Part shown: positions 49,993 through 59,680 of the stretch, piece by piece
Position numbering within the stretch: the first letter of the stretch is position 1
Layout of the letters: the number at the start of each line of letters is the position of its first letter
Source of the DNA: Hyphomicrobiales bacterium
Lineage (GTDB): Bacteria; Pseudomonadota; Alphaproteobacteria; Rhizobiales; Rhizobiaceae
DNA length: 64,000 bases
Direction of reading: 5' to 3'
NCBI GenBank assembly: GCA_900471605.1
Contig: UCEY01000061.1
Span: 1-64,000 of the forward strand
Translations under genes and position numbers: made by a program
Notes under the pieces: model-generated
What the model saw: the letters and a program-made list of their open reading frames with translations, nothing else
Told to the model about the DNA's origin: nothing
Databases searched by the model: none

Positions 49993-51581
49993 TGGGTGCT
50001 CGGCAGGCCGTCCAGCAGCCGACCCGCAGCAAGTCGGCATCCTATTCGTTCTCTCCACCTGTTCGCGGCTGGATTACGAACGAGCTCGCCAATGCCCGTC
50101 CTGGCGGGGCTTCGGTGTTCGAAAACTTCTTCCCGACAAAAACGGGCGGAAGGGTGAGGGGAGGTAGCCTGAAATACGCAACCATCTCCTCCGGGCCGGT
50201 CCTGCGCATGTGGACGTTCAAGGCAGGGCAGGTCGAGGAGTTTTTCGCCTCCGACGAGACCAAGATTTTCAACCTTACCACGGTTGTTGATCCTGATGTG
50301 ATCCCGGCCGCTGCAGTTTCGGGGCAGACAAGCGGCTATTATTCCGTCGCGCAGACTTCGAATGCGGCGAATGCGAGCTATCTATATGCCGTCAACGGAA
50401 CGGATAGCCCGCAACTTTACGATGGTACGACTTGGACCGCGATTACGGGTATCTCCACGCCTGCGATTACCGGCGTCACGACATCAAAACTTAGCTTTGT
50501 CTGGAGCTTCGCGAGCAGACTGTTCTTCATCGAAAAGAACACGCTTTCGGTCTGGTATTTGCCTGTGGACAGCATCGGCGGTGCGGCATCGCAATTCAGC
50601 CTGGCTGGCATATTCCAGAAGGGTGGGTCTCTGCTGTTCGGCGGAAAGTGGTCTCTGGACTCTGGAGATGGCCTCGACGACAAATGCGTTTTCGTCTCGA
50701 CTGAGGGTGAGGTTGCGGTTTATCAGGGTACTAACCCCGGTTCCGCTACCGATTGGCAGAAGGTCGGTGTCTATCAGATCACTCCGCCGCTTGGAGCGAA
50801 TGCTACGATGCAGGCCGGCGGCGATCTCCTCATCGCAACTCAGGACGGGATCGTCCCGATTTCCGAAGCGGTCAACAAGGACGTAGCGGCTCTTTCCCTC
50901 TCGGCTATCACGGTGGACATTGCGCCAGCATGGAAGCGCGAGGTTATCGCTCGCCAGCTTATCCCGTGGGAAATCATCAAGTGGCCCACCAACAATATGA
51001 TGGTCGTGTCTCTCCCGGTCGTCTCAGATGGGCAATCGACGCTTTGTTACGTGAAGAATCTGGAGACGGGCTCTTGGGGCTATTACACGGGCTGGGATAC
51101 GCGCTGCATCGGCCATTTTGCGAACCAGGGCTATTTTGGCACGAATACCGGCACAATCCACGCCATGGAAGTTACGGGCACCGATGACGGTGCGCCCTAT
51201 ACCTGCACCTATGTCGGTCTCCCTGATCATGTCAAAAGCACAGGCGTTACCAAGACATTTCATTCAGCCCGCGCGACATTCCAATCCAACATCCCGTTTA
51301 CTCCGAAAATCTCGGTTTCAACGAATTATCAGATCCGGCTGCCTGCGGCCCCGTCCTCGACGAGTGACCTTGTCAGCGACCTTTGGGACGTTGGGTTGTG
51401 GGATGTCGCGTTGTGGGACGGCGGTTCAGCACTGACCGTCTCCACCAAATGGGTGTCGGTCGGGAAGACCGGTTTTGTGGTTTCTCCGCAGGTGCAGATT
51501 ACTTGCGGAACGACACCGAGGCCGCTGACCGAGCTCATAGCGTTCGACTTGATCTATGAGCGCGCGGGGACAATGGTTTGA
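49992..51581 (+). CDS. Tail hub/stabilisation protein (gp10-like, probable)
   Basis: 529 residues, largely beta with repeated W/Y strands. It starts in a TGATG junction with the adaptor. Large beta-propeller hub proteins occupy this slot in P22-like phages (gp10). No direct motif, so moderate confidence. Confidence 0.7.
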   Translation: MGARQAVQQPTRSKSASYSFSPPVRGWITNELANARPGGASVFENFFPTKTGGRVRGGSLKYATISSGPVLRMWTFKAGQVEEFFASDETKIFNLTTVVDPDVIPAAAVSGQTSGYYSVAQTSNAANASYLYAVNGTDSPQLYDGTTWTAITGISTPAITGVTTSKLSFVWSFASRLFFIEKNTLSVWYLPVDSIGGAASQFSLAGIFQKGGSLLFGGKWSLDSGDGLDDKCVFVSTEGEVAVYQGTNPGSATDWQKVGVYQITPPLGANATMQAGGDLLIATQDGIVPISEAVNKDVAALSLSAITVDIAPAWKREVIARQLIPWEIIKWPTNNMMVVSLPVVSDGQSTLCYVKNLETGSWGYYTGWDTRCIGHFANQGYFGTNTGTIHAMEVTGTDDGAPYTCTYVGLPDHVKSTGVTKTFHSARATFQSNIPFTPKISVSTNYQIRLPAAPSSTSDLVSDLWDVGLWDVALWDGGSALTVSTKWVSVGKTGFVVSPQVQITCGTTPRPLTELIAFDLIYERAGTMV

Positions 51582-52033
51582 TCACCTGGGCGATTGCCAA
51601 GCCCGACGAAATCGGTGCGCTGTCGCGATGGGTGGCCGAGCAGATATGGCCGGGGAAGGGCCGTGACTTCGGCAATTGCCAGGGGATGGCGATTATCGAG
51701 AATGAAACGCTCATCGCTGGGATGATCTATCACAATTTCGAGCCAGATGCCGGCGTGGTGGAAATCTCCGGCGCGGGGACTTCGAAGCGTTGGCTGACAA
51801 AGGAAACGCTGCGCGTGATGTTCCAGATCCCGTTCAAGGATTGGGCATGCCAGGCGGTAGTCATGCGCGTGTCAGATCATGATCCAGCACTGCACAGCAT
51901 CCTGAAGCGCTACGGCTTCGAGCGGTACATCATACCCCGCCTCCGAGGCCGAGACGAAAACGAGAATGTCTTTGTCCTGACAAACGAGGCATGGGCGAGC
52001 AACAAGTTCAATCGGAAGAATGAGGTTCACTGA
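51578..52033 (+). CDS. GNAT-like acetyltransferase within tail genes
   Basis: 151 residues from a likely TTG (TTGA overlap). AIAKPDEIGALSRWVAEQIWPG then GMAIIENETLIAGMIYHNF and LHSILKRYGFERY follow a GNAT pattern. Such genes recur beside ejection genes in podoviruses. Substrate unknown. Confidence 0.7.
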   Translation: MITWAIAKPDEIGALSRWVAEQIWPGKGRDFGNCQGMAIIENETLIAGMIYHNFEPDAGVVEISGAGTSKRWLTKETLRVMFQIPFKDWACQAVVMRVSDHDPALHSILKRYGFERYIIPRLRGRDENENVFVLTNEAWASNKFNRKNEVH

Positions 52034-53055
52034 TGGGGAAACCAAAGGCTCCGAAAGCCCCAGACCCAAAAGAGACGGCTGCCGCCCAGACCGGGACCAA
52101 TGTCACGACGGCGCTTGCTAACGCGCAACTCGGGAACGTCAACCAGTATGGGCCTGACGGCAGTATCACGTACACGACGAATGGTGGGCAGACCTTCAAG
52201 GACCCAACGTCCGGTGTCGAATACTTCATTCCGCAGTACGAGCAGACGACGTCGCTTTCTCCTGAGCAGCAAGCAATCAAGGCCCAGAACGACAAAGCGA
52301 GCCTCAATCTATCGACGCTCGGCGCAGATCTCTCCGGGAAGCTGGGTAACCAGCTTACGGACAATTTCAAGCTGGGGAACGAGGCGACAGAGGCAAGGCT
52401 TATGGAGCTCGGCCGAAAGCGTCTGGATCCGCTGATAGCCCAACGCGACGAGGATTTGCGTACTCGCCTTGCCAACCAGGGCATTAAGGCCGGCTCGGAT
52501 GCTTATAAGCGGGAACTGGATACCTTCAATCAGGGCTCCAACGACGCCTATACACAGCTTATGCTGCAGGGCCGTAATCAGGCAAATCAGGAGCTCCTGA
52601 CCGAGGACAACCAGCGCATCAACCAGATCTCAGCCCTGATGAATGGCGGGCAGGTTTCCCAGCCTCAATTCGGGCAGACGAACCAGCCGCAGCTTCCGAC
52701 CGTCGATTATGCCGGCCTTGTCGAGCAGAACTACCAGAACCAGTTGGGCGCCTATAACTCCAAGATGCAGCAGACCAACGGGATCGTCGGAGGGCTGTTC
52801 GGTCTTGGTGGCAAGCTCATCGGCCTGTCTGACCGCCGTGCCAAGCGGGATATCAAGCCTGTCGGCAAGCTCATGGGCCATAACCTCTACGAGTACAGCT
52901 ACAAGGGCAAGTTCGACGACGGCCGCAAGCACGTCGGCGTCATGGCGCAGGAAGCCGAGAAGAAGCGGCCAGATTCCGTTGAGACGCGCCCTGATGGTCT
53001 CAAGCAGGTCAATTACGGCAAACTCTTCCAGATCGGCGAAAGGATGGCTGCATAA
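52033..53055 (+). CDS. Ejection-region protein with S74-like C-terminus
   Basis: 340 residues. Helical Gln/Asn-rich body (about 60-250), a Gly-rich hydrophobic segment (NGIVGGLFGLGGKLIGL), then SDRRAKRDIKPVG... HVGVMAQEAEKKRPDSV, the signature of the intramolecular chaperone (peptidase S74) domain with Ser and Lys kept. In gene order it occupies the slot of P22 gp7. It may be processed in the virion. Confidence 0.75.
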   Translation: MGKPKAPKAPDPKETAAAQTGTNVTTALANAQLGNVNQYGPDGSITYTTNGGQTFKDPTSGVEYFIPQYEQTTSLSPEQQAIKAQNDKASLNLSTLGADLSGKLGNQLTDNFKLGNEATEARLMELGRKRLDPLIAQRDEDLRTRLANQGIKAGSDAYKRELDTFNQGSNDAYTQLMLQGRNQANQELLTEDNQRINQISALMNGGQVSQPQFGQTNQPQLPTVDYAGLVEQNYQNQLGAYNSKMQQTNGIVGGLFGLGGKLIGLSDRRAKRDIKPVGKLMGHNLYEYSYKGKFDDGRKHVGVMAQEAEKKRPDSVETRPDGLKQVNYGKLFQIGERMAA

Positions 53056-55148
53056 TGGTCGGTTTCCTGTTCGGCGGCGATACCCAAGAGACGCCGGAAA
53101 GCATCAAGCGCAAACGCGAAATCGTGCGCGCGCTCATGGGGGCTTCCGGCGCTCCGAAGAACATCGGAGAGGGAATTAACGCCCTTGGCGATGGCATCGT
53201 ATCGGCGGTGCTGAACGAGCGGGCAAACCGTGCGGAAGGCGAAGGCCGGAAATCAGCAGATAGCGATTTCTCGGCTCTTTCGTCCTTGTTTGGTGCGGGC
53301 GAACCGGCCGCGTCTCCGCCCGGGCCGTCTGCCAGCCTCAAGCCTGGGGTTGCCGCGGAACTGTCGGCAACCAATCCATCTCGCGCTGCGGCCCCGGTCT
53401 TCGCCAACGATGGTACTGAATTGGGAGCGTACCTATCAGACGATGCGCGCCGTGCCACGCTCCCTGCGGGTATGCGCAACAATAACCCCGGCAACATCAA
53501 GTTCGTGGGCCAAAAGGTTCCGGGCATCGTCGGCCCTTCCGTGAACACCGATCAGGGCGATCCACAGGCGGTATTCGACACGCCCGAGTCCGGCATGAAG
53601 GCGATGTACTCCCTTCTCGGCAAGAAATACGCTGGCGGCAAACTGACGCCCAACCAGATGATCGCTGGGAATATGGGCTGGACGCCTGGCAATTACGACG
53701 CTGCAAAGAACGTTGCGCGGACGATGGGCATCGGGCCGGACGACGATATTGGCTTTAGTGACCCCCAGAGAGCTGCGAAGTTCATGCAAGCTCTGATCCT
53801 TCAAGAGCACGGGCAAAAAGGGCGCCTGTATCCCGAGTCTCTGATTACATCAGCCATCGGCGGTAGGCCCACGCAGCCTGCTCAGGTGGCTAGCCTCGAT
53901 CCTGCCGCCGGGATGCCGCCCTCAGCCGCTCCACAGGCCCAAGCATATGTAGACCCGGCTGTTTCTGCGCCCAATCCTCTGTCGCAAGGTAATCCTCAAG
54001 GCATGGTGACTGGCGGAACTGGGCAGCCGGCTTCCCAGCAGGTCGCCGCGTTGCCGCCTCAGGACGCCAGTGTCCCGCCACCCTCCGCGCCTCCGCAGAA
54101 CCAGGTGGCTCAGGCCCTTCGCCAGCCGCCGCGCACGAGTAATGCCGAGCTTCAGGCTGCGCAGAAAGTGCTGTCCAATCAGTTTTCCTCAGAAGGGCAG
54201 CGCGCAGTCGCGCAGGCACTCCTTCGACAGGAGCTTGAACGCCGCAACACAGAATATGAGATGCAGCTCAAGCAACAGGATCCGGCTTATCAGCTCAACC
54301 TCCAAAAGGGTCAGATCGAGCTCGATAATCTGCGCAACCCCCGCATCTCTCCCGCAGAACAGCGCCGGCTTGATCTGGACCAGCAGAAATTCGACTTCGA
54401 ACGCAACAAGCCCAAGAACCCGGAGAAGGTGTCTCAGGGCGAGATCCTCGTCGATCCTGTGACGGGCAAGGAAATCTACAAGGCTGCTCCAAAGCCAGAC
54501 GTGAAGCCTTCGGCCGTTCAGGAGTACGAATACGCCAAGGGGCAGGGGTTCCCGGGCACATTCCAGGATTGGGAAGCCTCAAAGAAGGGCGGCATGTCGC
54601 TCCAGGTGGATCCCGCAACGGGTGCTGTCACGTTCCAGCAGGGCGGCAACATCAAGCCGATGACAGAAGGCCAGAGCAAGGATGCCGTTTTCTCAACCAG
54701 AGCAGCAGGGGCCCTCCCATTGGTCGACAAGTTCGGCGACTCTTTAACGGGATCGGAAGGCATGATCGGCGGAACCGTTGGACAGCTTCCGGTTGTCGGC
54801 AATTTTGCAAAAACGGAAGGATACCAACAGGCTGAGCAGGCGGGTAAGGAATTCCTGCAAGCGATCCTTCGCAAAGACACCGGCGCGGCTATCACAAAAG
54901 AGGAGACCGCCGAATATGGATCTGTCTATCTCCCACGTCCTGGGGACTCGAAAGAATTGCTGGCTCAGAAAAAGGCCTCTCGCGTTCGAGCGCTGGAAGC
55001 AATAAAGGCGGGGATGCCTCCGCAGGCGATCCTTGCTCAGGAAAAAGCGCTGGCAAACACGGCAAAGGTCACTGAAGCTCCTCCCGATGGTATTGACCCA
55101 GAGGATTGGAAATTCATGGACGAAGGCCAGAGAAAGCTTTTCAGATGA
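53055..55148 (+). CDS. Ejection protein with NNPGNI lysozyme-like domain
   Basis: 697 residues. Residues about 135-260 hold a muralytic-type domain (MRNNNPGNIKFVG... GMKAMYSLLGKKYAGG... NVARTMGIGPDDDIGFSDP). The rest is Pro/Gln-rich linker and helix. A virion-carried wall-degrading activity would help DNA cross the periplasm. It corresponds in position to P22 gp20. Confidence 0.82.
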   Translation: MVGFLFGGDTQETPESIKRKREIVRALMGASGAPKNIGEGINALGDGIVSAVLNERANRAEGEGRKSADSDFSALSSLFGAGEPAASPPGPSASLKPGVAAELSATNPSRAAAPVFANDGTELGAYLSDDARRATLPAGMRNNNPGNIKFVGQKVPGIVGPSVNTDQGDPQAVFDTPESGMKAMYSLLGKKYAGGKLTPNQMIAGNMGWTPGNYDAAKNVARTMGIGPDDDIGFSDPQRAAKFMQALILQEHGQKGRLYPESLITSAIGGRPTQPAQVASLDPAAGMPPSAAPQAQAYVDPAVSAPNPLSQGNPQGMVTGGTGQPASQQVAALPPQDASVPPPSAPPQNQVAQALRQPPRTSNAELQAAQKVLSNQFSSEGQRAVAQALLRQELERRNTEYEMQLKQQDPAYQLNLQKGQIELDNLRNPRISPAEQRRLDLDQQKFDFERNKPKNPEKVSQGEILVDPVTGKEIYKAAPKPDVKPSAVQEYEYAKGQGFPGTFQDWEASKKGGMSLQVDPATGAVTFQQGGNIKPMTEGQSKDAVFSTRAAGALPLVDKFGDSLTGSEGMIGGTVGQLPVVGNFAKTEGYQQAEQAGKEFLQAILRKDTGAAITKEETAEYGSVYLPRPGDSKELLAQKKASRVRALEAIKAGMPPQAILAQEKALANTAKVTEAPPDGIDPEDWKFMDEGQRKLFR

Positions 55149-57052
55149 ATATTGAGCAGCAACGCGCTCTTGCTCTCGCTCAGGCTCGCCGGAAAAGGGC
55201 CGAAGCGGAAGCCGCGCCAACTGAAAAGCCAGATACCGGCACTCAGAACGTAGACGCATCGACCGTCTACGTTGACGAGATGCTGTTTGGCCTGCCTGGG
55301 AAAGCGGCCGCCGGCCTCAATGCTCTGGTGCGGGCTCCGTTCACCGACAAGTCAATCGGTGAAGAATATGATACTATCCGAGATCAGTATCAGAATGCGC
55401 GGAAGCAATACGCTGAGGAGCACCCGATTGCCAATACTGCCGCCTCAATTGGGGGTGCAGTGCATGGTGGCGCGACAATGTCGGCTGCGGCTGGTAATTT
55501 GGTCGGTCAAGTAGCCCCGCGCATCGCTCAGGCTGTTAATGGTTCATATGCAGGGAGAATGGCGGGGGATGCCGTTTCTGGCGCTACGCAAGGTGCTATT
55601 TCTGCCTATGGCCATGATCAGGATATAGGCAGCGGAGCTGCTATTGGGGGAATTGCTGGCGGTCTTTCGCGGCCAGTCATTGATGCAGGTAGCGCTGTCT
55701 TGCGTTCCATCGGAGGCCTCGTTGGTGTCGGCAATGATCAGCGTGCTCGGTCGGCCATAGCTGAAGCTTTGGCACGCTCAGGGCGCAGTGCCGATGATGT
55801 CGCAAACGATCTGACCGTCGCTGCGCAACAGGGTCAACCTGAATACATGGTCGCTGATGCGATGGGCAACTCTGGACAGAGGATGCTTACCGGTGTCTCC
55901 AGATCTCCTGGAGACATGCGCCAGACGATCGCGGAAACGCTTCAGCGCCGTCAAGCGGGGCAGGGCGAGCGACTAGTCAACGCTTTATCGGAGGGGTTTG
56001 ACGCTCCGACGACTGCCAATCAGGCACGCACGGCGATGACCGATGCGCGGAGCACCGCTGCAAATGCCAATTACGGGGCTGCGCGCCAATCAGCCGGAAC
56101 GGTCGATCCGACAAGGGCTATTGAAGCGGCTGATAATTTTCTTGGGACGGCCGGCAGCATTTCGCGCACCAATATTGCGGATGATAGCATTGAGGGCGCC
56201 GTTCGCCGTGCTCGGTCCATGCTGACCGATGGCGACAACATCGTCAGCGACTTTGAAACTGCGTTCCGGTCCAAGCAGGAACTGGATGCAATGATAGAGC
56301 GCGCAGCGCCTACCATCCAGCGCCAGTTGATCCCTATCCGAAACGCGCTCGATGATTCATTGGCGGCAGCTTCCCAGCCATATGCTACCGCTCGGGATAC
56401 CTTCCGCCGGCAGAGCCAGGCGATCAATGCCGTTGATGAAGGAGCCGCGGCAGCATCCGCAAGGACGAGGGCAACAGACAATATTGCGGGCTTCCAAGGC
56501 CGCCCTGCAGACCAGCAGCAGGCATTCCGCCAAGGGTATGCCGACCCGTATATCGCGCGCGTGGAAAGCGCCTCCATGTCGCCGACAACAAACAAGGCCC
56601 GTCCCCTTATTACGGGAAAGACCGAGCAAGAATTCCCCGCTTTTGCTGCCCCAGGTCGAGGCGACGTCATGGGCGACAGGATTGCACGCGAGCAACGAAT
56701 GTTCGAGACAGCGTCTCAGGCTCTCGGCGGCTCTAGGACGGCAGATAATCTCTCGGACATCGCAGACGTGCAATCGTTCGATCCGACGATGCTTGGCGCC
56801 TTGGTTACAGGCAATTTCAAGGGTGCAGCACTCCAAGGCTTGCAGCATGGTATCAACACACTACAAGGCCGCAATAGCCAGACTCGCGATGCTATTGCTC
56901 GTATGTTACTGCAGTCTTCCCCAACCCGAGCCAGGGCTGAACTCGCAGAGGCCGTGGCTTCCGGCCAGCGCCTAACCCGGGCGCAAGAAGGGGTGATCAG
57001 AGCATTGATCAGTGGCGCAGCTACTACAACGCCGAGGCTCCAAGCTTACTAG
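55145..57052 (+). CDS. Internal virion/DNA-ejection protein (gp16-like)
   Basis: 635 residues. Glycine/alanine-rich amphipathic segments (about 85-185: IANTAASIGGAVHGGATMSAAAGN) can insert in membranes, and the rest is helical. The start overlaps the previous stop (ATGA). Last of the three ejection genes. Its end overlaps a reverse-strand gene by 4 bases. Confidence 0.8.
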   Translation: MNIEQQRALALAQARRKRAEAEAAPTEKPDTGTQNVDASTVYVDEMLFGLPGKAAAGLNALVRAPFTDKSIGEEYDTIRDQYQNARKQYAEEHPIANTAASIGGAVHGGATMSAAAGNLVGQVAPRIAQAVNGSYAGRMAGDAVSGATQGAISAYGHDQDIGSGAAIGGIAGGLSRPVIDAGSAVLRSIGGLVGVGNDQRARSAIAEALARSGRSADDVANDLTVAAQQGQPEYMVADAMGNSGQRMLTGVSRSPGDMRQTIAETLQRRQAGQGERLVNALSEGFDAPTTANQARTAMTDARSTAANANYGAARQSAGTVDPTRAIEAADNFLGTAGSISRTNIADDSIEGAVRRARSMLTDGDNIVSDFETAFRSKQELDAMIERAAPTIQRQLIPIRNALDDSLAAASQPYATARDTFRRQSQAINAVDEGAAAASARTRATDNIAGFQGRPADQQQAFRQGYADPYIARVESASMSPTTNKARPLITGKTEQEFPAFAAPGRGDVMGDRIAREQRMFETASQALGGSRTADNLSDIADVQSFDPTMLGALVTGNFKGAALQGLQHGINTLQGRNSQTRDAIARMLLQSSPTRARAELAEAVASGQRLTRAQEGVIRALISGAATTTPRLQAY

Positions 57053-57225
57053 TAGCCGCGCCAGATAAACATAGCGATTGCGACGGCTGCGATCGGTAAT
57101 AGGTAATACCAAAGGTCAGCGGGCTTCGGGTCATTTCCGAGCCTATCGCGAGCCCACTTTCGCTCGCCATAGTCAGGGTATTTGCGGTTCTCGTTCGGAT
57201 CGTGATCAATCTGCTTCAATTCCAA
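57049..57225 (-). CDS. Small C-terminally anchored membrane protein, exclusion candidate
   Basis: About 58 residues from a TTG at 57225 (or 57219) with GGAG upstream. Polar, charged N-terminus (DHDPNENRKYPDYGERKWARDRLG) and one transmembrane helix (YYLLPIAAVAIAMFIW). It is reverse to the late genes, exactly between ejection and tail-fibre genes, where P22 keeps its immI/sieA genes. A superinfection-exclusion role is inferred from place and topology only. Confidence 0.6.
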   Translation of the reverse strand: MELKQIDHDPNENRKYPDYGERKWARDRLGNDPKPADLWYYLLPIAAVAIAMFIWRGY

Positions 57226-57294
57226 ACATCTCCAAAGAAGCCGCCAACCGCATTCTAGCGGGGCCGCCGGCATTTGCCAACATGAGGTATCCAG

Positions 57295-58539
57295 ATGCCA
57301 AGAAACGGCTCAGGAGTGTACTCGGCGCCTGCCGGTACGCTCGGAACTCCCAATACCGTTATCGAGTCTGCCAAGTACAACGCGTTCGTCAACGATCTTG
57401 TCTCGGATGCCAACGCGGCTCGCCCGGTAACGGCTGGCGGAACCGGCGGCACGTCTCAAACGACGGCGCAGTCTGGACTAGGCGTTGACGGCAAGGTCGT
57501 CCACGCAGCAAAGAGCGCCGGATATACTGCTGTCGCTGCGGACAACAACGCATACCTACGGTTCACTGCCGGTGCCACGCTTGCCTTGACTGCTGCGGCC
57601 ACCCTTGGCGCAAACTGGCATTGCTTCGTCCAGGCCAACGGCGGGGCTGTTGTCATCGACCCGAATGGAGCTGAGACTGTCAACGGAGCATCCACCGTTA
57701 CGCTTGTAGACGGTCAGTCAGCCATGCTGATCTGCACCGGATCAGCATTCTTCGCCTACATTATTCCAGGACTCGCGGCCTCAAATACATGGTCTGCGTC
57801 ACAGACATTGTCGAATGGGGCTGCTTTCGGTGCTGCGGCGACGTTCGGCAGCACATTTGTGGCCAGCGCTTCCGATCTATCAAAACATTTGTCTCTTTAC
57901 AGCAATACGTACGGGATCAGCGTAACTGCCGGCGTACAGAATTACGTCGTCCCTGCGGGCGGAGATCATAAATTCTACCAAGGCACCACAGAAATAGGTC
58001 GTTTCAATTCCGGCGGCCTTACGATGCCTGTCAACCTGGGAATTTCCTTCTCAGGCACAGGCGCCGCCACTACGAGAACAAATCTCGGATTCGGAACTGG
58101 CTCTGTCGTCACTCTCACGGGCACTTCGGTTGATATAACTGGCATTCCATCCGGTGTCCGGCGCATTTCCTTCCCATTCGCGAATGCCTCTACAAGCGGA
58201 ACGACAGGGTTCAGCCTGCAGCTCGGCACCTCCTCAGGTATCGAGACAAGTGGGTATAAGAACGGCACATCAAGCGGCAACAGCACGACAGAGTTCCCGC
58301 TTACTGGCGGCACAAGCGCGGCGGCTGGCGATTATCAGGGCATAGTCACGCTAGAGCTATTGAACTCGTCCACAAACTTGTGGTCGGTAACGGCCGTCAA
58401 TGGCCGCAGTGACACGTCTGCGGCCCTCGTGATGGGCGGGTCTAAAGCACTCGCCGGCACCCTCGATCGAGTCCGCTTCAAAACAGGCAACGGCGTTGAG
58501 ACCTTCGACGCCGGTTCCGTCAGCATGAGCTACCAGTAA
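57295..58539 (+). CDS. Tail fibre protein
   Basis: 414 residues, Ser/Thr/Gly/Ala-rich beta structure, starting MPRNGSGVYSAPAGTLGTPNTVIESAKYNAFVND, a common phage fibre N-terminus that docks to the tail. The C-terminal half likely binds receptor. Followed by the tailspike gene. Confidence 0.85.
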   Translation: MPRNGSGVYSAPAGTLGTPNTVIESAKYNAFVNDLVSDANAARPVTAGGTGGTSQTTAQSGLGVDGKVVHAAKSAGYTAVAADNNAYLRFTAGATLALTAAATLGANWHCFVQANGGAVVIDPNGAETVNGASTVTLVDGQSAMLICTGSAFFAYIIPGLAASNTWSASQTLSNGAAFGAAATFGSTFVASASDLSKHLSLYSNTYGISVTAGVQNYVVPAGGDHKFYQGTTEIGRFNSGGLTMPVNLGISFSGTGAATTRTNLGFGTGSVVTLTGTSVDITGIPSGVRRISFPFANASTSGTTGFSLQLGTSSGIETSGYKNGTSSGNSTTEFPLTGGTSAAAGDYQGIVTLELLNSSTNLWSVTAVNGRSDTSAALVMGGSKALAGTLDRVRFKTGNGVETFDAGSVSMSYQ

Positions 58540-58570
58540 TCCCCCCAACACTCGGAAAACAGGAGAATTT

Positions 58571-59359
58571 ATGAGCAGCATCGAGTTCAGCAGCGCGGCA
58601 CCGGAATTCGTTCTCGACAAGCACAAGGTCATCGGCAGTGGCGGAACCTACGGCGGCTATGGGGCGCCTCTCAGCGGCACGACAACCTTTGGCATCAAGA
58701 TCCGCAATGCCCGCAAGTTCGCGATCAACGATGCGGATATCCAGCGGGTCGATATCGGCATGGATATCGGTCAGACGGCCGGCTCATGGCAGCACGGCGG
58801 ATCGATCAAGGGCGGCAGGGTCATGCACTGTACCCGCGGCATGTGGCTTCGGGATCTCGCCGAGGGCATATTCGTCTCCGACATCCTCGTCTCTGACTGC
58901 ACCTTCGGCGTAACGGTTGACAGCGGCAACACCAATCTCTCGAACGGACAATCTGTTTACTGCAGCATAGGCCTTTTAGTGTCTGGAGGCGCCAATCATG
59001 CGCATGGATCCGTTGTAGGCTGGAACTCGCGCCACAATACTTACAACCTAAGCGTCCAGAACGTCACCAACGGCCATTCTTTCGTGGGCTGTAATTTCAT
59101 CGCAGGCCAAGGGGGTAGCGATAATGGAGGCGTACAGATCTACAATTCGAAGGGCGTTATGATCACTGGCGGCCAAATCGCCTACGCAGATGTTAGTGTT
59201 GACGCTACCAGTCAGGCATTTTTCCGCAATGTTACCTGGCGAGGCCCGGTCAATATTAGCGTTTCTGCCGGCGGTGTTTTTGACGCGAAGGGATGCATGC
59301 TTGCTCCCGGTGCATCCTTGACCCTCAATGGGGCGGCATTCAGCGGCAACACCCCCTGA
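58571..59359 (+). CDS. Tailspike-like beta-helix protein
   Basis: 262 residues. Repeating short strands with Asn/Gly turns (FGIKIRNARKFAINDADIQRVDIGMDIGQT, IFVSDILVSDCTFGVTVDSG, GVQIYNSKGVMITGG) indicate a right-handed parallel beta-helix, as in pectate lyase/tailspikes. It may bind or cut surface polysaccharide. No head-binding domain is evident, so it may attach to the fibre before it. Confidence 0.82.
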   Translation: MSSIEFSSAAPEFVLDKHKVIGSGGTYGGYGAPLSGTTTFGIKIRNARKFAINDADIQRVDIGMDIGQTAGSWQHGGSIKGGRVMHCTRGMWLRDLAEGIFVSDILVSDCTFGVTVDSGNTNLSNGQSVYCSIGLLVSGGANHAHGSVVGWNSRHNTYNLSVQNVTNGHSFVGCNFIAGQGGSDNGGVQIYNSKGVMITGGQIAYADVSVDATSQAFFRNVTWRGPVNISVSAGGVFDAKGCMLAPGASLTLNGAAFSGNTP

Positions 59360-59635
59360 TCACCACTGGCGGCAGGACCATTCCTCAAGCGTCTCCGGGT
59401 CCTGCCTGTACTCCCATCTTCCGTCTTTTCGACGCCGACGCCAAAGAGTGCCGTCTCCCGATAGCTTGCCATTCTCAAGACGCACGATCGGCTGAAACAG
59501 CGGGTCGTATTTCGACCATACATAGTCATTTGGACCCGGCTTTTCGGGGAACATGAAGCCCATCACGTACCTCAAGCCGACATCGAGAAAATAAGCGCAC
59601 TCTTCAAGCAGTCTCATGATCATGGCTGGCCCCAT
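59360..59635 (-). CDS. Reverse-strand prophage protein, unknown
   Basis: 91 residues. FMFPEKPGPNDYVWSKYDPLFQPIVRLENGKLSGDGTLWRRRRKDGRWEYRQDPETLEEW looks like a genuine folded protein. It is opposite to the late genes between tailspike and lysis genes, hence a moron candidate. ATGs at 59635, 59623 and 59617 are possible. Confidence 0.6.
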   Translation of the reverse strand: MGPAMIMRLLEECAYFLDVGLRYVMGFMFPEKPGPNDYVWSKYDPLFQPIVRLENGKLSGDGTLWRRRRKDGRWEYRQDPETLEEWSCRQW

Positions 59636-59680
59636 TAAGAACTCTAAGGGTTAGCATCACAACCCAAAAAGGTAAAGCGC

